Positions 26,044 to 36,840 of a stretch of DNA of 64,000 nucleotides are shown in pieces (positions within the stretch are counted from its first letter, which is position 1; each line of letters opens with the position of its first letter). The notes under the pieces were generated by a model, which did not search any database, was not told where the DNA came from, and saw only the letters and a program-made list of their open reading frames with translations. The position numbers and the translations under genes are program-made. This DNA is from Lapidilactobacillus wuchangensis (GTDB lineage Bacteria > Bacillota > Bacilli > Lactobacillales > Lactobacillaceae): contig NZ_RHOU01000009.1 in assembly GCF_003946645.1 (NCBI RefSeq), positions 44,365 through 108,364 of the forward strand, read 5' to 3'.

Positions 26044-26787
26044 TCAGTGAAATGATTGATACAAGTCCTGACCCATAAGCAATTTATCAACCAAATGCTG
26101 TTCATCAATCACTTGAATATGCTGTCGTGATAAGAACATGACCAAGCGTGGCAAATAGTCCTGGAGTGAGCCTGATAAATTAAGCGAAACTTGTTGGCCG
26201 TCTTCTAAAGTCACTTGCATGATAACTGGATCTGGCCAGAAGTCCCAAGGCGATTGTTGCTGGCGTAGTTGATAGCTCAATTTTACCTGCGTCATCTCAG
26301 CATAACTCAATAATTGCTGGGGCGTTCGCCGCCATAACGCTGCTATTCGCTGCCAACTACCGCCTTGATAATGAGTGACCCGTAGACCAGTGCGATCAAT
26401 TTGCCAGTAATCTTGAAAAACCACCGGTAAAACGAAGATTAGCCCGACAATCAGCACAAGCGCAAATAGCCACCATGGTTGATAACCAAAGCCAGTCAAA
26501 AACAAACTAATCAGCGTCCAAATAATTGCGAAACCGATAAATTTAGGCCACGCAAATGGTCGATCGATAATCAGCGGCCGTTTAAAATATGGCCCTGCCA
26601 AAATCAATTGGTCTAAAGATAAGTCGTACAAATCACTAAGCGCAACTAAATTATCAATACTCGGTAAAGTTTCACCAGTCTCCCAACGTGAAATCGCCTG
26701 AGGAGAAATATGAAGTTGCTCGGCCAATTGGTTCTGCGTATAGCCAAAACGTTGCCGATAAATCTGAAAAATTTCTGGTGCTTGCAT
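26044..26787 (-). CDS. XRE-family regulator with membrane segments and PH-like C-terminus
   Basis: The ATG at 26787 follows AGAGG by 8 bases. This 247-residue protein starts with a Cro/C1-type HTH (about 5-60: FGYTQNQLAEQLHISPQAIS). Two adjacent membrane helices follow (about 78-122), then a soluble C-terminal beta-rich domain resembling a membrane-protein PH domain. Such regulators are thought to be tethered at the membrane and to sense envelope conditions. It lies directly upstream of five small membrane genes, so those may be its targets or its signal source (inference). Confidence 0.8.
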   Translation of the reverse strand: MQAPEIFQIYRQRFGYTQNQLAEQLHISPQAISRWETGETLPSIDNLVALSDLYDLSLDQLILAGPYFKRPLIIDRPFAWPKFIGFAIIWTLISLFLTGFGYQPWWLFALVLIVGLIFVLPVVFQDYWQIDRTGLRVTHYQGGSWQRIAALWRRTPQQLLSYAEMTQVKLSYQLRQQQSPWDFWPDPVIMQVTLEDGQQVSLNLSGSLQDYLPRLVMFLSRQHIQVIDEQHLVDKLLMGQDLYQSFH

Positions 26788-27033
26788 AATCATAACCTCT
26801 TTTCACTCCGACCATAGCAAGAATTGCCCACATTGCCTAACAACTCATGGTTGTCTACTGAAATTGAACCCATTAGTTTATCACAACGACGTTATAACGG
26901 TACAAATAACTACTATTCATTTGACTCCATTATCAGCTAAATCGTTTTGCTGTTCAATTGTAACTGCAATTTGAACTAAGCTTAGCCATCTTACAAGAGC
27001 GGTTTTAAATGGTACCCACGATAAAATAAACCA

Positions 27034-27115
27034 CATCAACTCCAGACAGAATGGAGGGCGTGGTTGTCAGCCGCCAAATTTGTCTTGCCGCTTTAGCGGT
27101 TAGACAAAGGCTCGC
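27034..27115 (-). repeat. Structured intergenic repeat, copy C (truncated)
   Basis: This minus-oriented partial copy retains ACTCCAGACAGAATGGAGG, GTCAGCCGCCAAA and hairpin TTGTCTTGCCGC/GCGGTTAGACAA, then stops. The half carrying the second hairpin is missing. Its break lies about 150 bases from complete copy D in the same orientation. Confidence 0.85.
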
Positions 27116-27265
27116 GGTGGAGACAATTTGATCTTTAAATTTGACTCAACAAACTCTAAAGGTGATGAAGAGTACTGGGTTATCATTCGCCAAATTAGCT
27201 GTGACATAAGTCGTGTGATCATCATACTCTTACAAACACTGCCTTGAAATATTAACAAAGATAAA

Positions 27266-27441
27266 GTGCACCAACTCAACTCCGGACGGAATGGAGGGAT
27301 CTTGGCGTCAGCCGCCAAATTATCGTTGGTGCTTTAGCACTTACGATAAGGCTTGTATTTGAGATTGTTGCGCTAGCAATAAGCTCAAATCAATGCCGGC
27401 CGCGTTCCACGCCAAGCAGCCCGGAATGCAGTCAGAACCAG
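27266..27441 (-). repeat. Structured intergenic repeat, copy D
   Basis: A complete copy in minus orientation. It has ACTCCGGACGGAATGGAGG, TTGGCG-TCAGC-CGCCAA, hairpin TTATCGTTGGTGC/GCACTTACGATAA, hairpin TTGAGATTGTTGC/GCAATAAGCTCAA, GCCGGCCGCGTTCC and ACGCCAAGCAGCCCGG. The left CTTGGCGT can pair with ACGCCAAG on the right. The gap 26788-27767 contains copies C and D and a terminator. I see no gene in it. Confidence 0.92.
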
Positions 27442-27522
27442 ATCTGTTTCACCACTACCCTCAAGGATTAATGGTTTGCTAAAATCCCCGACAATTCCAT
27501 TGCAAGCCATATTTTGCCAATC

Positions 27523-27564
27523 AAAAAAGCATTCGATATTCAATCAGAATACCAAATGCTTTTT
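27523..27564. terminator. Bidirectional terminator downstream of rplQ
   Basis: AAAAAGCATT...TATTC pairs with GAATA...AATGCTTTTT, with a short mismatched middle and a 5-base loop. It is the first strong hairpin after the rplQ stop (27768), about 200 bases on, so it probably ends the ribosomal operon. Confidence 0.75.
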
Positions 27565-27767
27565 GCATTAATGCGTGCTGATCACTCAGCACAGTTGACA
27601 CTCATGAGCTCAACAAAAGATATGTACAATAATCATTCATAAATGGGGAAACTGTTAGACAATCTCCTAAGCTAGACTTGGTGGGTTCCCATCATCGTAA
27701 CGCTTGCGCTCACACTTATGAAATGAAAATTGGTCGAAACTTTCGTGTTTTTTGGTTTAATCCGGAA

Positions 27768-28148
27768 TTAAACTAATTCGATGATAACCATTGGTGCACC
27801 ATCGCCACGACGTTGAGTAGTCTTTAAAATTCGTGTATAACCACCATTACGGTCTTTATACCGAGGTGCGAGATCACTAAATACTTTTTGAAGAGCTGAT
27901 TGAACAACAACGTCTTCGCCTTCTTCATGGATATCAGCGACTTCGTTACGTAAATATGCAGCAGCTTGACGGCGTGCGTGTAAATCACCACGTTTGCCTA
28001 AAGTAATCATTTTTTCTGCAGAACGGCGAATTTCCTTCGCACGAGTTTCAGTGGTTTCGATATGTTCATGAACTAATAAATCAGTTGTCAATGAACGTAA
28101 CATTGCCTTACGTGGTGCAGATGCACGACCTAACTTGCGGTAACTCAT
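27768..28148 (-). CDS. rplQ: 50S ribosomal protein L17
   Basis: The 126 residues match Firmicutes L17. It opens [20 protein letters not shown] and ends [12 protein letters not shown]. It is the last gene of the S10-spc-alpha cluster, 24 bases after rpoA. GGGAGG precedes the ATG. Confidence 0.99.
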   Translation of the reverse strand: MSYRKLGRASAPRKAMLRSLTTDLLVHEHIETTETRAKEIRRSAEKMITLGKRGDLHARRQAAAYLRNEVADIHEEGEDVVVQSALQKVFSDLAPRYKDRNGGYTRILKTTQRRGDGAPMVIIELV

Positions 28149-28172
28149 AGTTTTACCTCCCTTTAGTTTAGA

Positions 28173-29111
28173 TTAATCATCTGAGCGTAATGATAGACCA
28201 AGATCGATCAACTTAGCTTTAACCTCTTCAAGAGACTTGCGGCCAAGGTTACGAACCTTCATCATATCTGCTTCAGTTTTATTGGTTAATTCTTGAACCG
28301 TGTTGATCCCGGCCCGTTTCAAACAATTATAAGAACGAACTGACAAGTCGAGTTCTTCGATTGTCATTTCAAGTTTCTTTTCTTTTTGCGTTTCTTCTTT
28401 TTCGACCATGACATCAGTATTCTTTGCCTCGTCGGAGAGGTCAATAAAGATATTTAAATGATCAGAAAGAATTTTCGCAGCTAGACTAATTGCTTCTCGC
28501 GGTGAGACCGAACCATTAGTCCAAACATCCAAGGTTAATTTATCAAAGTCATTACGCTTACCAACACGGGTACTTTCGACCTGATAGTTCACGCGTTCAA
28601 TTGGTGTGAAAATCGAATCAACAGCAATGACGCCAATTGGCATGTCACCAGACTTGTTTTGATCAGCTGGGATATAACCACGCCCATTGCTAACAGTCAT
28701 TTGCATGTGTAAATGACCACCCTCAGCAATCGAACAAATATACTGTTCTGGATTTAAAACTTCGATATCATCGTCAGCTTTAATATCAGCAGCAGTGACA
28801 GTTGCTGGGCCATCTACTTCGATTTCAATCACTTTTGCATCTTCGGAGTGATTTTTTAACGCCAATTTTTTAATATTAAGAATAATCTGGGTGACATCTT
28901 CCATGACCCCATCGATGGTTGAAAATTCATGCAACACACCATCAATTTGAATGCTTGAGACAGCAGAGCCAGGTAAAGACGATAATAAAATCCGTCTCAA
29001 TGAGTTGCCAAGCGTGGTACCGTAACCACGTTCTAGCGGTTCAATTACAAACTTACCATAGTTGGTACTCTCATCAACTTTTGTAATGTTTGGCTTTTCA
29101 AATTCGATCAT
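28173..29111 (-). CDS. rpoA: RNA polymerase alpha subunit
   Basis: The 312-residue subunit has the N-terminal dimerisation domain (about 1-228), with [21 protein letters not shown], a charged linker, and the C-terminal helix-hairpin-helix domain ([20 protein letters not shown] segment, then [10 protein letters not shown]) that contacts UP elements and activators. Length and order are normal. It lies between rpsK and rplQ. Confidence 0.99.
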   Translation of the reverse strand: MIEFEKPNITKVDESTNYGKFVIEPLERGYGTTLGNSLRRILLSSLPGSAVSSIQIDGVLHEFSTIDGVMEDVTQIILNIKKLALKNHSEDAKVIEIEVDGPATVTAADIKADDDIEVLNPEQYICSIAEGGHLHMQMTVSNGRGYIPADQNKSGDMPIGVIAVDSIFTPIERVNYQVESTRVGKRNDFDKLTLDVWTNGSVSPREAISLAAKILSDHLNIFIDLSDEAKNTDVMVEKEETQKEKKLEMTIEELDLSVRSYNCLKRAGINTVQELTNKTEADMMKVRNLGRKSLEEVKAKLIDLGLSLRSDD

Positions 29112-29181
29112 TCAATCTTTACCCCTTTCGAAACGTGTGTGTTCAATGTAAACTCGTCGACATTAATACCAATCAACGACA

Positions 29182-29571
29182 CTAAACACGACGACGCTTT
29201 GGAGGACGAGAACCGTTATGTGGCACTGGAGTCACATCACGAATTGCACTGATTTCAAGACCAGTTGCTTGTAACGCACGAATTGCAGCTTCACGACCTG
29301 AACCAGGTCCTTTAACAGCAACTTCGACCGACTTCATACCATGTTCCATGGATTCTTTAGCAGCAGATTCTGCAGCCATTTGAGCAGCAAACGGTGTCGA
29401 TTTACGGCTACCTTTGAAGCCCAAAGCACCAGCAGATGACCAAGCAATAGCATTGCCTTGAGGGTCTGTAATCATTACTAAAGTATTATTGAATGTTGAA
29501 TGGATGTGAGCAACACCGGATTCAATATTCTTTCTAACACGACGCTTACGTGTTCCTTTACGAACTGCCAT
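29182..29571 (-). CDS. rpsK: 30S ribosomal protein S11
   Basis: A normal 129-residue S11. It has [18 protein letters not shown], then [14 protein letters not shown] and the C-terminal [12 protein letters not shown] that touches the mRNA channel. It follows rpsM by 24 bases. Confidence 0.99.
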   Translation of the reverse strand: MAVRKGTRKRRVRKNIESGVAHIHSTFNNTLVMITDPQGNAIAWSSAGALGFKGSRKSTPFAAQMAAESAAKESMEHGMKSVEVAVKGPGSGREAAIRALQATGLEISAIRDVTPVPHNGSRPPKRRRV

Positions 29572-29595
29572 GAACTTACCTCCTTCTTAATTAGA

Positions 29596-29961
29596 TTATT
29601 TCTTCTTACCGGCGATGGAAACTTTAGGACCTTTACGAGTCCGTGCATTGTTCTTTGTGTTTTGACCACGAACTGGCAAACCACGACGATGACGGATACC
29701 ACGATATGAGCCAATATCTTGCAAACGTTTGATATCACGAGTAACTTCACGACGTAAATCGCCTTCTACTCGAATATTATCAACAGCAGCACGGATTTTG
29801 TCTTCTTGGTCTGGTGTTAAATCTTTAGAACGAATGTCTTCAGATACACCGGCTTCTTTTAAAACTTTTTGTGCAGTCGTATTGCCAATCCCATAAATAT
29901 AGGTTAAAGCAATGACGATCCGCTTCTCACGAGGTAAATCAACACCTGCGATACGAGCCAT
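29596..29961 (-). CDS. rpsM: 30S ribosomal protein S13
   Basis: A normal 121-residue S13, from [21 protein letters not shown] to the basic tail that contacts P-site tRNA. The helix-two-turn-helix motif [13 protein letters not shown] is present. It lies 15 bases after rpmJ. Confidence 0.99.
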   Translation of the reverse strand: MARIAGVDLPREKRIVIALTYIYGIGNTTAQKVLKEAGVSEDIRSKDLTPDQEDKIRAAVDNIRVEGDLRREVTRDIKRLQDIGSYRGIRHRRGLPVRGQNTKNNARTRKGPKVSIAGKKK

Positions 29962-29976
29962 TATTTACACCTCCTA

Positions 29977-30093
29977 TTAGCCTTGACGTTGCTTATGTTT
30001 TGGATTTGCAGAGCAAATGACCATGACACGGCCCTTGCGCTTGATAATTTTACAATGTTCGCACATTTTTTTAACTGATGGTCTTACTTTCAT
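29977..30093 (-). CDS. rpmJ: 50S ribosomal protein L36
   Basis: A 38-residue protein: [19 protein letters not shown], ending KHKQRQG. It has the zinc ligands Cys11, Cys14, Cys27 and His32, so it is the zinc-binding (C+) form. It lies between infA and rpsM, its usual place. Confidence 0.99.
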   Translation of the reverse strand: MKVRPSVKKMCEHCKIIKRKGRVMVICSANPKHKQRQG

Positions 30094-30120
30094 TTCTAAG
30101 CCTCCCGAAAATACGATATC

Positions 30121-30339
30121 TTAACGATAACGATAAGTAATACGGCCTTTGGTGAGATCGTATGGTGATAATTCGACAGTAACCTTATCTCCAGGAAGAA
30201 TCCGAATGTAATGCATTCTGATCTTACCAGAAACATGTGCAAGCACTGAGTGACCGTTCTCTAACTCAACTTTAAACATTGCGTTAGGAAGGGTATCAGT
30301 CACTGTTCCTTCGATTTCAATGACGTCATCTTTTGCCAA
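30121..30339 (-). CDS. infA: Translation initiation factor IF-1
   Basis: A 72-residue OB-fold protein, the normal length, beginning [13 protein letters not shown] and ending KGRITYRYR. It binds the A site of the 30S subunit during initiation. It is the first gene after a strong internal promoter at 30426-30454. Confidence 0.99.
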   Translation of the reverse strand: MAKDDVIEIEGTVTDTLPNAMFKVELENGHSVLAHVSGKIRMHYIRILPGDKVTVELSPYDLTKGRITYRYR

Positions 30340-30425
30340 ACAAAAATTCCTCCTAATTGGTTAAACAAGTGGATACAGAAAAATAGCGAGCCCTAAAGGT
30401 ACTCACTTGACAGTAACAACGTTTG

Positions 30426-30454
30426 AGTATAACACAAACGGTTACTATTGCCAA
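30426..30454 (-). promoter_or_regulatory. Internal promoter for infA-rpmJ-rpsM-rpsK-rpoA-rplQ
   Basis: TTGGCA, a 17-base spacer and TATACT on the minus strand, about 85 bases before infA in the 149-base adk-infA gap. It lets the alpha operon be expressed apart from the S10 promoter. Confidence 0.85.
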
Positions 30455-30488
30455 GCTGACATTTTGCTTTATACCACTGAACCAAGAG

Positions 30489-31142
30489 TTAATTTAATTT
30501 TGACAAAATTACTTTAATTTCATCAAAAACCCGATCGATATCTTGTTCACCATTGACGGTATAAAGCAAACCTTTACCGCGATAAAAATCAAGTAACGGT
30601 GTATTCATTTTGATATTAACGGCTAAACGGTTTTTAACCGTTTCTGGCTTATCGTCTTCACGTTGATAAAAATCATGTCCACCACAGCGATCACAAGTTC
30701 CAGCAACCTTTGGCGGATTATACAACTTATGATAAGTTGCGCCACAAGTCCGGCAAATGAAGCGCCCAGATAAACGATCAACTAAGACTTTAGGATCGAC
30801 CTCAATATTGATCACGGCATCGACCGGTTTGTCCAATTCAGCAGCAATTTTTTCAAGTGCTGCTGCTTGTTCAATCGTCCGTGGGAAACCATCCAACATA
30901 TAACCAACATTGGTATCTGGTTTCTGCAACCGTTCTTTGACGATGGCATTTGTAACATCGTCAGGAACTAAATTACCGTTATCAATATATTTTTTAGCTT
31001 CAAGACCAATAGCTGTTTTAGCAGCCATGGCCTCACGAAACATATCGCCTGTAGAAATGTGGGCCAAATGATATTGGTCAACAATTTTTTCAGCCTGAGT
31101 ACCTTTACCGGCACCAGGTAGTCCCATTAAAATCAAATTCAA
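30489..31142 (-). CDS. adk: Adenylate kinase
   Basis: The 217-residue enzyme interconverts AMP, ATP and ADP. It shows the P-loop [15 protein letters not shown], the AMP-binding STGDMFR, and [10 protein letters not shown]. The lid carries a zinc site, CRTCGATY then CDRCG, which is the long Gram-positive form. It lies 17 bases after secY, as in most Firmicutes. Confidence 0.99.
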   Translation of the reverse strand: MNLILMGLPGAGKGTQAEKIVDQYHLAHISTGDMFREAMAAKTAIGLEAKKYIDNGNLVPDDVTNAIVKERLQKPDTNVGYMLDGFPRTIEQAAALEKIAAELDKPVDAVINIEVDPKVLVDRLSGRFICRTCGATYHKLYNPPKVAGTCDRCGGHDFYQREDDKPETVKNRLAVNIKMNTPLLDFYRGKGLLYTVNGEQDIDRVFDEIKVILSKLN

Positions 31143-31159
31143 CTTAATCTAGCCTCCAG

Positions 31160-32455
31160 TTAACGAATAAATCCGATATAACGCCGCTTCATCATCAAAC
31201 CTTCCAATTGCCGTGAAGTTTCTAGTGCAACCCCAACAACGATTAATAAACTTGTCCCACCTAAACCAATTGATTGAGGTAAGCCGAAGATGTTCGTTGC
31301 TAACTGAGGTAACAAGGCAATTAAACCTAAGAAGATCGAACCAACAGTTGATAAACGCATCAACAAGCCGGAGAAATACTTCTCAGTTTCTTTACCTGGC
31401 CAAACACTAGGAATGTAGGCACCTTGCTTTTGCAAGTTCTCTGCCAACTTCTCAGGATTGACCTGAACGAAGGCATAGAAGAAAGTGAAGAGGACAATCA
31501 ATAAGGTATAAATAATTGCCCCAACTGTGGTCTGCATACTGAAGATATTCGACAGTACTTGGTACCAACCTTCATCACCATGATTTGCTTGGAAAATCAT
31601 CAGAATAGTTGAAGGGGTGATAATAAACGAACTGGCAAAGATAACTGGGATAACACCAGACACGTTAACTTTTAATGGTAGATAACTTTCGTTGCCACCG
31701 CTTGTCGCACGCCGAGTATATTGAATCGGCACTTTACGATTTGCTTGTTGCACATAAGTTACCCAATAAACGATAAACAGAATAACAACGAGTAACAATA
31801 CTAACCACAAGATATTAAGCGGACGCTCACTAGCTGATGCATTAATAATGTTATCTCTGACTAACTGGTAAATACCATTAGGTAAGCGAGCAATGATCCC
31901 GGCGAAGATAATCATCGAGACACCATTACCGATACCCTTATCAGTGATTTGTTCACCTAACCAAGTTAATAACATCGTTCCACCTGTTAAGATGATCCCC
32001 AACAGGATAAAAGTTTGAACACTTGGATTTTTAACCAAGCCATAACCACTTAAGTAGTTAAAGCCGGCTGTGATCCCAATTGACTGTACAAAAGCGAGAA
32101 CGATGGTTAGATAACGAGTTGCTTGGTTAAGTTTCCGCCGGCCAACTTCACCTTGTTTACTCCACTCGACAAACTTAGGTACGATATCCATTTGCAATAA
32201 TTGAATCACAATTTGCGCAGTGATAAATGGCGACACACCCATTGAGAACAATGAGTAATTGGTCAAGCCACCACCACTAACCGTATCAAGTAAAGGAATC
32301 AAACCACTAGCACTGATCTTAGATAGCGAATTCGCATCCACACCGGGCATGGTAATCTGAGTACCTAATCGATAAATCAATAAGATGAATAAAGTAAAGA
32401 AGATCTTTTTACGGATTTCTTTGACTTTGAATGCGTTCCGCAATGTTGTCAGCAT
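31160..32455 (-). CDS. secY: Protein translocase subunit SecY
   Basis: The 431-residue channel protein has ten membrane helices. It opens with the FKVKEIRKKIFFTL cytosolic segment and contains the plug region soon after helix 1 (MPGVDANSLS). The stop of rplO and this start share bases at 32455 (TAATG), so they are coupled. There is no second SecY in the window. Confidence 0.99.
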   Translation of the reverse strand: MLTTLRNAFKVKEIRKKIFFTLFILLIYRLGTQITMPGVDANSLSKISASGLIPLLDTVSGGGLTNYSLFSMGVSPFITAQIVIQLLQMDIVPKFVEWSKQGEVGRRKLNQATRYLTIVLAFVQSIGITAGFNYLSGYGLVKNPSVQTFILLGIILTGGTMLLTWLGEQITDKGIGNGVSMIIFAGIIARLPNGIYQLVRDNIINASASERPLNILWLVLLLVVILFIVYWVTYVQQANRKVPIQYTRRATSGGNESYLPLKVNVSGVIPVIFASSFIITPSTILMIFQANHGDEGWYQVLSNIFSMQTTVGAIIYTLLIVLFTFFYAFVQVNPEKLAENLQKQGAYIPSVWPGKETEKYFSGLLMRLSTVGSIFLGLIALLPQLATNIFGLPQSIGLGGTSLLIVVGVALETSRQLEGLMMKRRYIGFIR

Positions 32456-32895
32456 TAGATCACCTCGATGGAACCACCAGCAGCTTCAACAGCTTCTTTT
32501 GCAGCCGCTGAATATTTAGCAACCTTAACTGAAAGTTTTTTGGTTACTTCACCATTTGCTAGTAATTTAACACCAGCAAGTTGTTTTTTAATGATACCAG
32601 ATTCAATTAACAATTCTGGCGTTACTTCTGTGCCTTCGTCAAAACGATCTAAATCGCTAAGATTGATAACGGCATATTCTTTACGGTTAATGTTTTTGAA
32701 GCCACGTTTTGGCATTCTACGGAATAATGGCATTTGGCCACCTTCGAAACCTAAACGAGTCTTACCGCCTGAACGAGCCAATTGGCCTTTTTGGCCACGG
32801 CCTGCAGTCTTACCTTGACCTGATGAAGTTCCCCGGCCGACACGTTTACGGTTGCGGCGTGAACCTTCACTAGCTTTTAATTCATGCAAGTTCAT
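32455..32895 (-). CDS. rplO: 50S ribosomal protein L15
   Basis: I choose the ATG at 32895 ([20 protein letters not shown]), with GGAGG 11 bases upstream. The resulting 146 residues are normal. A four-residue-longer reading begins inside the ribosome site. The Gly-rich N-terminal [17 protein letters not shown] is typical. Confidence 0.98.
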   Translation of the reverse strand: MNLHELKASEGSRRNRKRVGRGTSSGQGKTAGRGQKGQLARSGGKTRLGFEGGQMPLFRRMPKRGFKNINRKEYAVINLSDLDRFDEGTEVTPELLIESGIIKKQLAGVKLLANGEVTKKLSVKVAKYSAAAKEAVEAAGGSIEVI

Positions 32896-32921
32896 GAAGT
32901 CTAGCACCTCCTTGTATATTT

Positions 32922-33107
32922 CTAGTCGTTTACTTCTTCAATTTCAACTAAATGTGAGATCTTAAAAATAGCTCCGCGTGTAGCAGCGTTATCTGGTTTA
33001 ACAACACTACTGTTAACACGGCCTAAGCCTAACTCTTTAACGATTTTACGTTGAGCAGGTAAGCGATGTGCGGCACTATGTGTAAGAGTAATTTTAATCT
33101 TTGCCAT
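32922..33107 (-). CDS. rpmD: 50S ribosomal protein L30
   Basis: A 61-residue protein starting [16 protein letters not shown] at the ATG at 33107, with GGAGG 8 bases before. The conserved [11 protein letters not shown] follows. It lies between rpsE and rplO. Confidence 0.98.
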   Translation of the reverse strand: MAKIKITLTHSAAHRLPAQRKIVKELGLGRVNSSVVKPDNAATRGAIFKISHLVEIEEVND

Positions 33108-33119
33108 CAACAAGGCCTC

Positions 33120-33620
33120 CTAATTTTGTAAGTCTTGAACAGAAACACCACGAAGACTAGCAATTTGCTCAGCAGTTTGGAGACGTGATAAGCCATCCAT
33201 AGTTGCCCGAATTACGTTGATTGGTGTGTTGCTGCCTAAAGACTTCGATGTAACATCGTTAACACCGCCAAGTTCCATTAATGCACGAACGGCACCGCCG
33301 GCACTAACTCCAGAACCTTCAACGGCTGGCTTCAAAAGAACGCTACCTGAACCAAAATGGCCAATAATTTCATGAGGAATTGTTGTGCCAACGATTGGTA
33401 CTTCAATCAAAGCTTTCTTGGCATTCTCAGAAGCTTTCCGAATTGCTTCAGGAACTTCTTGAGCTTTACCAGTACCAAAGCCAACGTGACCAGCTTTATC
33501 GCCAACAATAACAATTGCTGCGAAACGTAAGCGACGGCCACCTTTAACTACTTTAGTAACTCGGTTGATTGTAACAACGCGGTCTTCTAAATCTAAGTGA
33601 GATGGATCGATAAAAGTCAT
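33120..33620 (-). CDS. rpsE: 30S ribosomal protein S5
   Basis: A normal 166-residue S5. It has the N-terminal dsRNA-binding domain with [18 protein letters not shown] and the C-terminal domain with [18 protein letters not shown]. It contributes to decoding accuracy and forms part of the mRNA entry channel. It follows rplR by 21 bases. Confidence 0.99.
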   Translation of the reverse strand: MTFIDPSHLDLEDRVVTINRVTKVVKGGRRLRFAAIVIVGDKAGHVGFGTGKAQEVPEAIRKASENAKKALIEVPIVGTTIPHEIIGHFGSGSVLLKPAVEGSGVSAGGAVRALMELGGVNDVTSKSLGSNTPINVIRATMDGLSRLQTAEQIASLRGVSVQDLQN

Positions 33621-33641
33621 ATGTGTGGTTTTCTCCTTTCG

Positions 33642-34001
33642 TTAGAATTTAAGCCCATTTTCACGAGCTGCTTCAGCTAAAGCTTGAACACGGCCGTGAT
33701 AGAGATAACCACCACGATCAAAGACAACATCTTCGATGCCTTTGTCTTTTGCACGTTTTGCGACTAATTCGCCAACTTGTTGTGCTTGTTCAACTTTTGT
33801 ATCTGCTGCAGTTAACTCTTTGTCAAGAGTTGAGGCACTTGCAAGCGTTACACCCGCTACGTCATCAATTAATTGCGCGTAGATGTTTTTGTTAGAACGA
33901 AAAACGTTCAAGCGTGGGCGCTCTGCAGTACCAGAGATTTTGCCACGGACACGCGTATGGCGTTTTTGCCGTGTCTTATTCTTGTCTGGTTTTGTAATCA
34001 C
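33642..34001 (-). CDS. rplR: 50S ribosomal protein L18
   Basis: I choose the GTG at 34001 ([20 protein letters not shown]), 6 bases after GAGGTG. It gives the usual 119 residues. The reading from 34010 would start inside the ribosome site. It binds 5S rRNA. Confidence 0.97.
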   Translation of the reverse strand: MITKPDKNKTRQKRHTRVRGKISGTAERPRLNVFRSNKNIYAQLIDDVAGVTLASASTLDKELTAADTKVEQAQQVGELVAKRAKDKGIEDVVFDRGGYLYHGRVQALAEAARENGLKF

Positions 34002-34029
34002 AATGTTCACCTCATAAATTTTCTAGAAA

Positions 34030-34560
34030 CTACTTACCTGTCTTACCTTCCTTACGACGGACAACTTCGTCAACATAACGAATACCTTTGCCCTTGTAAG
34101 GTTCTGGAGGACGGATCGCGCGAATTTCAGCTGCGAACTGACCAACTTTTTGTTTGCTGATACCACTAATTGTGATTTCAGTATTTGAAGGAACCTCAAT
34201 GCTAATGCCTTTTGGTGCTTCAAATTCAACAGTGTGTGAAAGTCCAACGTTCAAGACAAGCTTCTTACCTTGCAATTGTGTACGATAACCAACACCAACT
34301 AATTGAAGTTGTTTCTTGTAGCCTTCGGTAACACCAACGACCATGTTGTTTAAGTTAGCACGCATTGTTCCGTGTAAAGCTTTGTAGTTGTCATTAGGAC
34401 GATCAAAAGAAATGACACCATTTTCTTCTTTTAATGTAATTGCTGGATCGAAAGTCCGAGTTAATTCACCCTTAGGTCCCTTAACTGTGACTTGATCGCC
34501 ATCTTTAGTAACTGTAACGTCCTTAGGAAGTTCAATTACTTTATAGCCAATACGACTCAT
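34030..34560 (-). CDS. rplF: 50S ribosomal protein L6
   Basis: A 176-residue L6 with two similar domains. It begins [15 protein letters not shown] and ends with the conserved [19 protein letters not shown] then RRKEGKTGK, the GTPase-centre part. Length is normal. Confidence 0.99.
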   Translation of the reverse strand: MSRIGYKVIELPKDVTVTKDGDQVTVKGPKGELTRTFDPAITLKEENGVISFDRPNDNYKALHGTMRANLNNMVVGVTEGYKKQLQLVGVGYRTQLQGKKLVLNVGLSHTVEFEAPKGISIEVPSNTEITISGISKQKVGQFAAEIRAIRPPEPYKGKGIRYVDEVVRRKEGKTGK

Positions 34561-34591
34561 TTAATGAAACACCTCCTAACTTTATAAAAGA

Positions 34592-34990
34592 TTACCAAAC
34601 GTATGCTAGAACTTCGCCACCGACATTTTTTGCCCGGGCTTCTTTATCAGTAATAACACCTTCGGATGTAGAAATGATTGCAATACCTAAACCATTTAAG
34701 ACCTTAGGTACATCATCAGCTTTAACGTAACTACGCAAACCTGGCTTTGAAATACGTTTCAAACCAGAAATGACACGTTGACGATTTTGGCCATATTTCA
34801 ATGAAATACGGATGATTCCTTGTTTGCCATCTTCGATAACTTCAAAGTCGCGAATAAAACCTTCACGCTTCAAAATCTCAGAGATGTCTTTCTTAATCTT
34901 TGAGGCAGGAACTTCTAAAGATTCGTGACGTACCATGTTGGCGTTACGAATACGAGTTAGATAGTCTGCAATTGGATCAGTCATGACCAT
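34592..34990 (-). CDS. rpsH: 30S ribosomal protein S8
   Basis: A 132-residue S8 beginning [20 protein letters not shown] and ending GGEVLAYVW. Two ATGs six bases apart are possible. The upstream one has the better spacing to GGAGG. It binds the central domain of 16S rRNA. Confidence 0.99.
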   Translation of the reverse strand: MVMTDPIADYLTRIRNANMVRHESLEVPASKIKKDISEILKREGFIRDFEVIEDGKQGIIRISLKYGQNRQRVISGLKRISKPGLRSYVKADDVPKVLNGLGIAIISTSEGVITDKEARAKNVGGEVLAYVW

Positions 34991-35024
34991 TGATTAATTT
35001 ACCTCCTTTTCCTGTCTTTTGGTT

Positions 35025-35210
35025 TTACCAGCTTGCTTTTTTCATGCCAGGAATTTGACCTTCATGAGCTAATTGACGAAGGCAAAGACGGCAAAGCTTG
35101 AATTTACGGTAAACTGAATGTGGACGTCCACAACGTTCGCAACGAGTATATTCCTGAGTTGAGAACTTAGCTGGACGATGATTCTTGACAACTAATGACT
35201 TTTTAGCCAA
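35025..35210 (-). CDS. rpsN: 30S ribosomal protein S14, zinc-binding type
   Basis: A 61-residue short (type Z) S14. It carries [20 protein letters not shown], giving four Cys zinc ligands, and ends GMKKASW. It lies between rplE and rpsH, the normal Gram-positive place for this form. Confidence 0.99.
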   Translation of the reverse strand: MAKKSLVVKNHRPAKFSTQEYTRCERCGRPHSVYRKFKLCRLCLRQLAHEGQIPGMKKASW

Positions 35211-35223
35211 ATTGTGTTACCTC

Positions 35224-35766
35224 CTATTTAGCGAAAGGCATGCCGACTTGGGTTAAGAGTTCACGTGATTCTTCGTCAGTATTTGCAGTTGTGACGATCA
35301 CGATATCCAAACCACGAACACGGGCAACCTTATCGAATTCGATTTCAGGGAAAATTAATTGTTCTTTGATACCAAGTGTGTAGTTACCACGTCCATCAAA
35401 TGAACGAGTGCTAACACCATGGAAGTCACGAACACGTGGTAAGGAAACGTTGATTAACTTATCTAAGAAGTCATACATCCGTTCTCCACGTAAAGTAACT
35501 TTAGCACCGATTGACATACCTTCACGCAAACGGAAACCGGCAATAGATTTCTTAGCTTTTGTGATCAAAGGCTTTTGGCCTGAGATAAGTGTCAATTCTT
35601 CAACGGCGTTATCTAGGTTTTTAGAGTTGGAAACAGCGTCACCAACACCCATGTTTAAAACGATTTTTTCAATCTTTGGCACTTGCATAACTGATGAGTA
35701 ATTGAACTTCTCAACCAATGCAGGTGTGATTTCTTTAACGTAGCGTTCTTTTAAGCGACTAGTCAT
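35224..35766 (-). CDS. rplE: 50S ribosomal protein L5
   Basis: A normal 180-residue L5 starting [36 protein letters not shown] and [20 protein letters not shown] are conserved. It binds 5S rRNA and contacts P-site tRNA. It lies 13 bases ahead of rpsN. Confidence 0.99.
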   Translation of the reverse strand: MTSRLKERYVKEITPALVEKFNYSSVMQVPKIEKIVLNMGVGDAVSNSKNLDNAVEELTLISGQKPLITKAKKSIAGFRLREGMSIGAKVTLRGERMYDFLDKLINVSLPRVRDFHGVSTRSFDGRGNYTLGIKEQLIFPEIEFDKVARVRGLDIVIVTTANTDEESRELLTQVGMPFAK

Positions 35767-35790
35767 TTAAAAGTTTTCCTCCCTTCGTGT

Positions 35791-36102
35791 TTACTTGTCG
35801 ATTTGGGCGCCAGACTTCTTGGCGATCCGAACCTTTTTACCATCAACAACCTTATGACCAACCCGAGTTGGTTCGTTAGTTGATGGATCGATTAACATAA
35901 CGTTAGAAACATCAATTGGCGCTTCTTGGTCTTTAATACCGCCTTGAGGGTCAGTATTACTTGGCTTGTTATGCTTCTTGACCATGTTTACGCCTTCAAC
36001 GACAACGCGATTTTGCTTAGAGAGGATCTTGATAATAGAACCTTCTTTGCCTTTATCCTTGCCGCTAATCACTTTAACTTTATCACCAGTTTTTACGTGC
36101 AT
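35791..36102 (-). CDS. rplX: 50S ribosomal protein L24
   Basis: A 103-residue L24 with a KOW motif ([20 protein letters not shown]). It is an assembly initiator for the large subunit. It lies between rplN and rplE. Confidence 0.99.
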   Translation of the reverse strand: MHVKTGDKVKVISGKDKGKEGSIIKILSKQNRVVVEGVNMVKKHNKPSNTDPQGGIKDQEAPIDVSNVMLIDPSTNEPTRVGHKVVDGKKVRIAKKSGAQIDK

Positions 36103-36147
36103 CGTTAGATGTGCACCTCCTCATGAAAATTCTCAGTATGGTGAAGA

Positions 36148-36516
36148 TTACAATACTTCCGGTGCCAATGAGATGATCTTCATAAAGTCATTATCACGAA
36201 GTTCACGTGCAACCGGCCCAAAAATACGAGTACCGCGTGGGCTCTTATCTGCGTTAATAATAACAGCAGCATTTTCGTCAAAACGGATGTATGAACCATC
36301 AGCACGACGAGCGCCTGAACGAGTCCGTACGATTACAGCCTTAACAACGTCACCTTTTTTGACAACGCCACCTGGTGTTGCTTGTTTGACAGTTGCAACG
36401 ATTGTATCACCGATGTTAGCCGTTTTGCGGTTAGAACCACCAAGTACTTTGATCGTCAAGATTTCACGAGCGCCTGAATTATCAGCAACTTTAAGTCGAC
36501 TTTCTTGTTGAATCAC
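36148..36516 (-). CDS. rplN: 50S ribosomal protein L14
   Basis: A 122-residue L14, the exact usual length. It begins [18 protein letters not shown] and contains [20 protein letters not shown]. It follows rpsQ by 34 bases. Confidence 0.99.
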   Translation of the reverse strand: MIQQESRLKVADNSGAREILTIKVLGGSNRKTANIGDTIVATVKQATPGGVVKKGDVVKAVIVRTRSGARRADGSYIRFDENAAVIINADKSPRGTRIFGPVARELRDNDFMKIISLAPEVL

Positions 36517-36550
36517 TTTAATGTCCTCCTCTCGTCATTCTTGACGTACT

Positions 36551-36820
36551 TTAAATAATAACAGCCTTTTCAACAACTTCTAATAAACGGAAGCGTTTTG
36601 AACGGGATAACGGACGAGTTTCCATGATCCGAACAATATCGCCGACTTTAGCTTCGTTGTTTTCATCATGTACATAAAACTTCTTTGAATACTTAACACG
36701 TTTACCATAAGTAGGGTCTGTATGATAAGTTTCAACAACGACAGTGATGGTTTTATCCATTTTGTCGGATACAACACGTCCCTGGTAAACTTTACGATGA
36801 TTACGAGTTTCTTCGCTCAA
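36551..36820 (-). CDS. rpsQ: 30S ribosomal protein S17
   Basis: An 89-residue OB-fold S17. It has [20 protein letters not shown] and the [15 protein letters not shown] end. It is placed between rpmC and rplN as usual. Confidence 0.99.
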   Translation of the reverse strand: MSEETRNHRKVYQGRVVSDKMDKTITVVVETYHTDPTYGKRVKYSKKFYVHDENNEAKVGDIVRIMETRPLSRSKRFRLLEVVEKAVII

Positions 36821-36840
36821 GTTTGATATCTCCCTTCCGA

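Noticed and set aside
27100..27318. Open frame of 72 codons within repeats C and D
   Set aside because: It arises from the repeat sequence. Similar short frames appear in copies E and G with no ribosome site and no conserved start.
35966..36511. Long plus-strand open frame of 181 codons opposite rplX and rplN
   Set aside because: It is antisense to two certain ribosomal genes, has no ribosome site, and its composition is that of a complementary strand.
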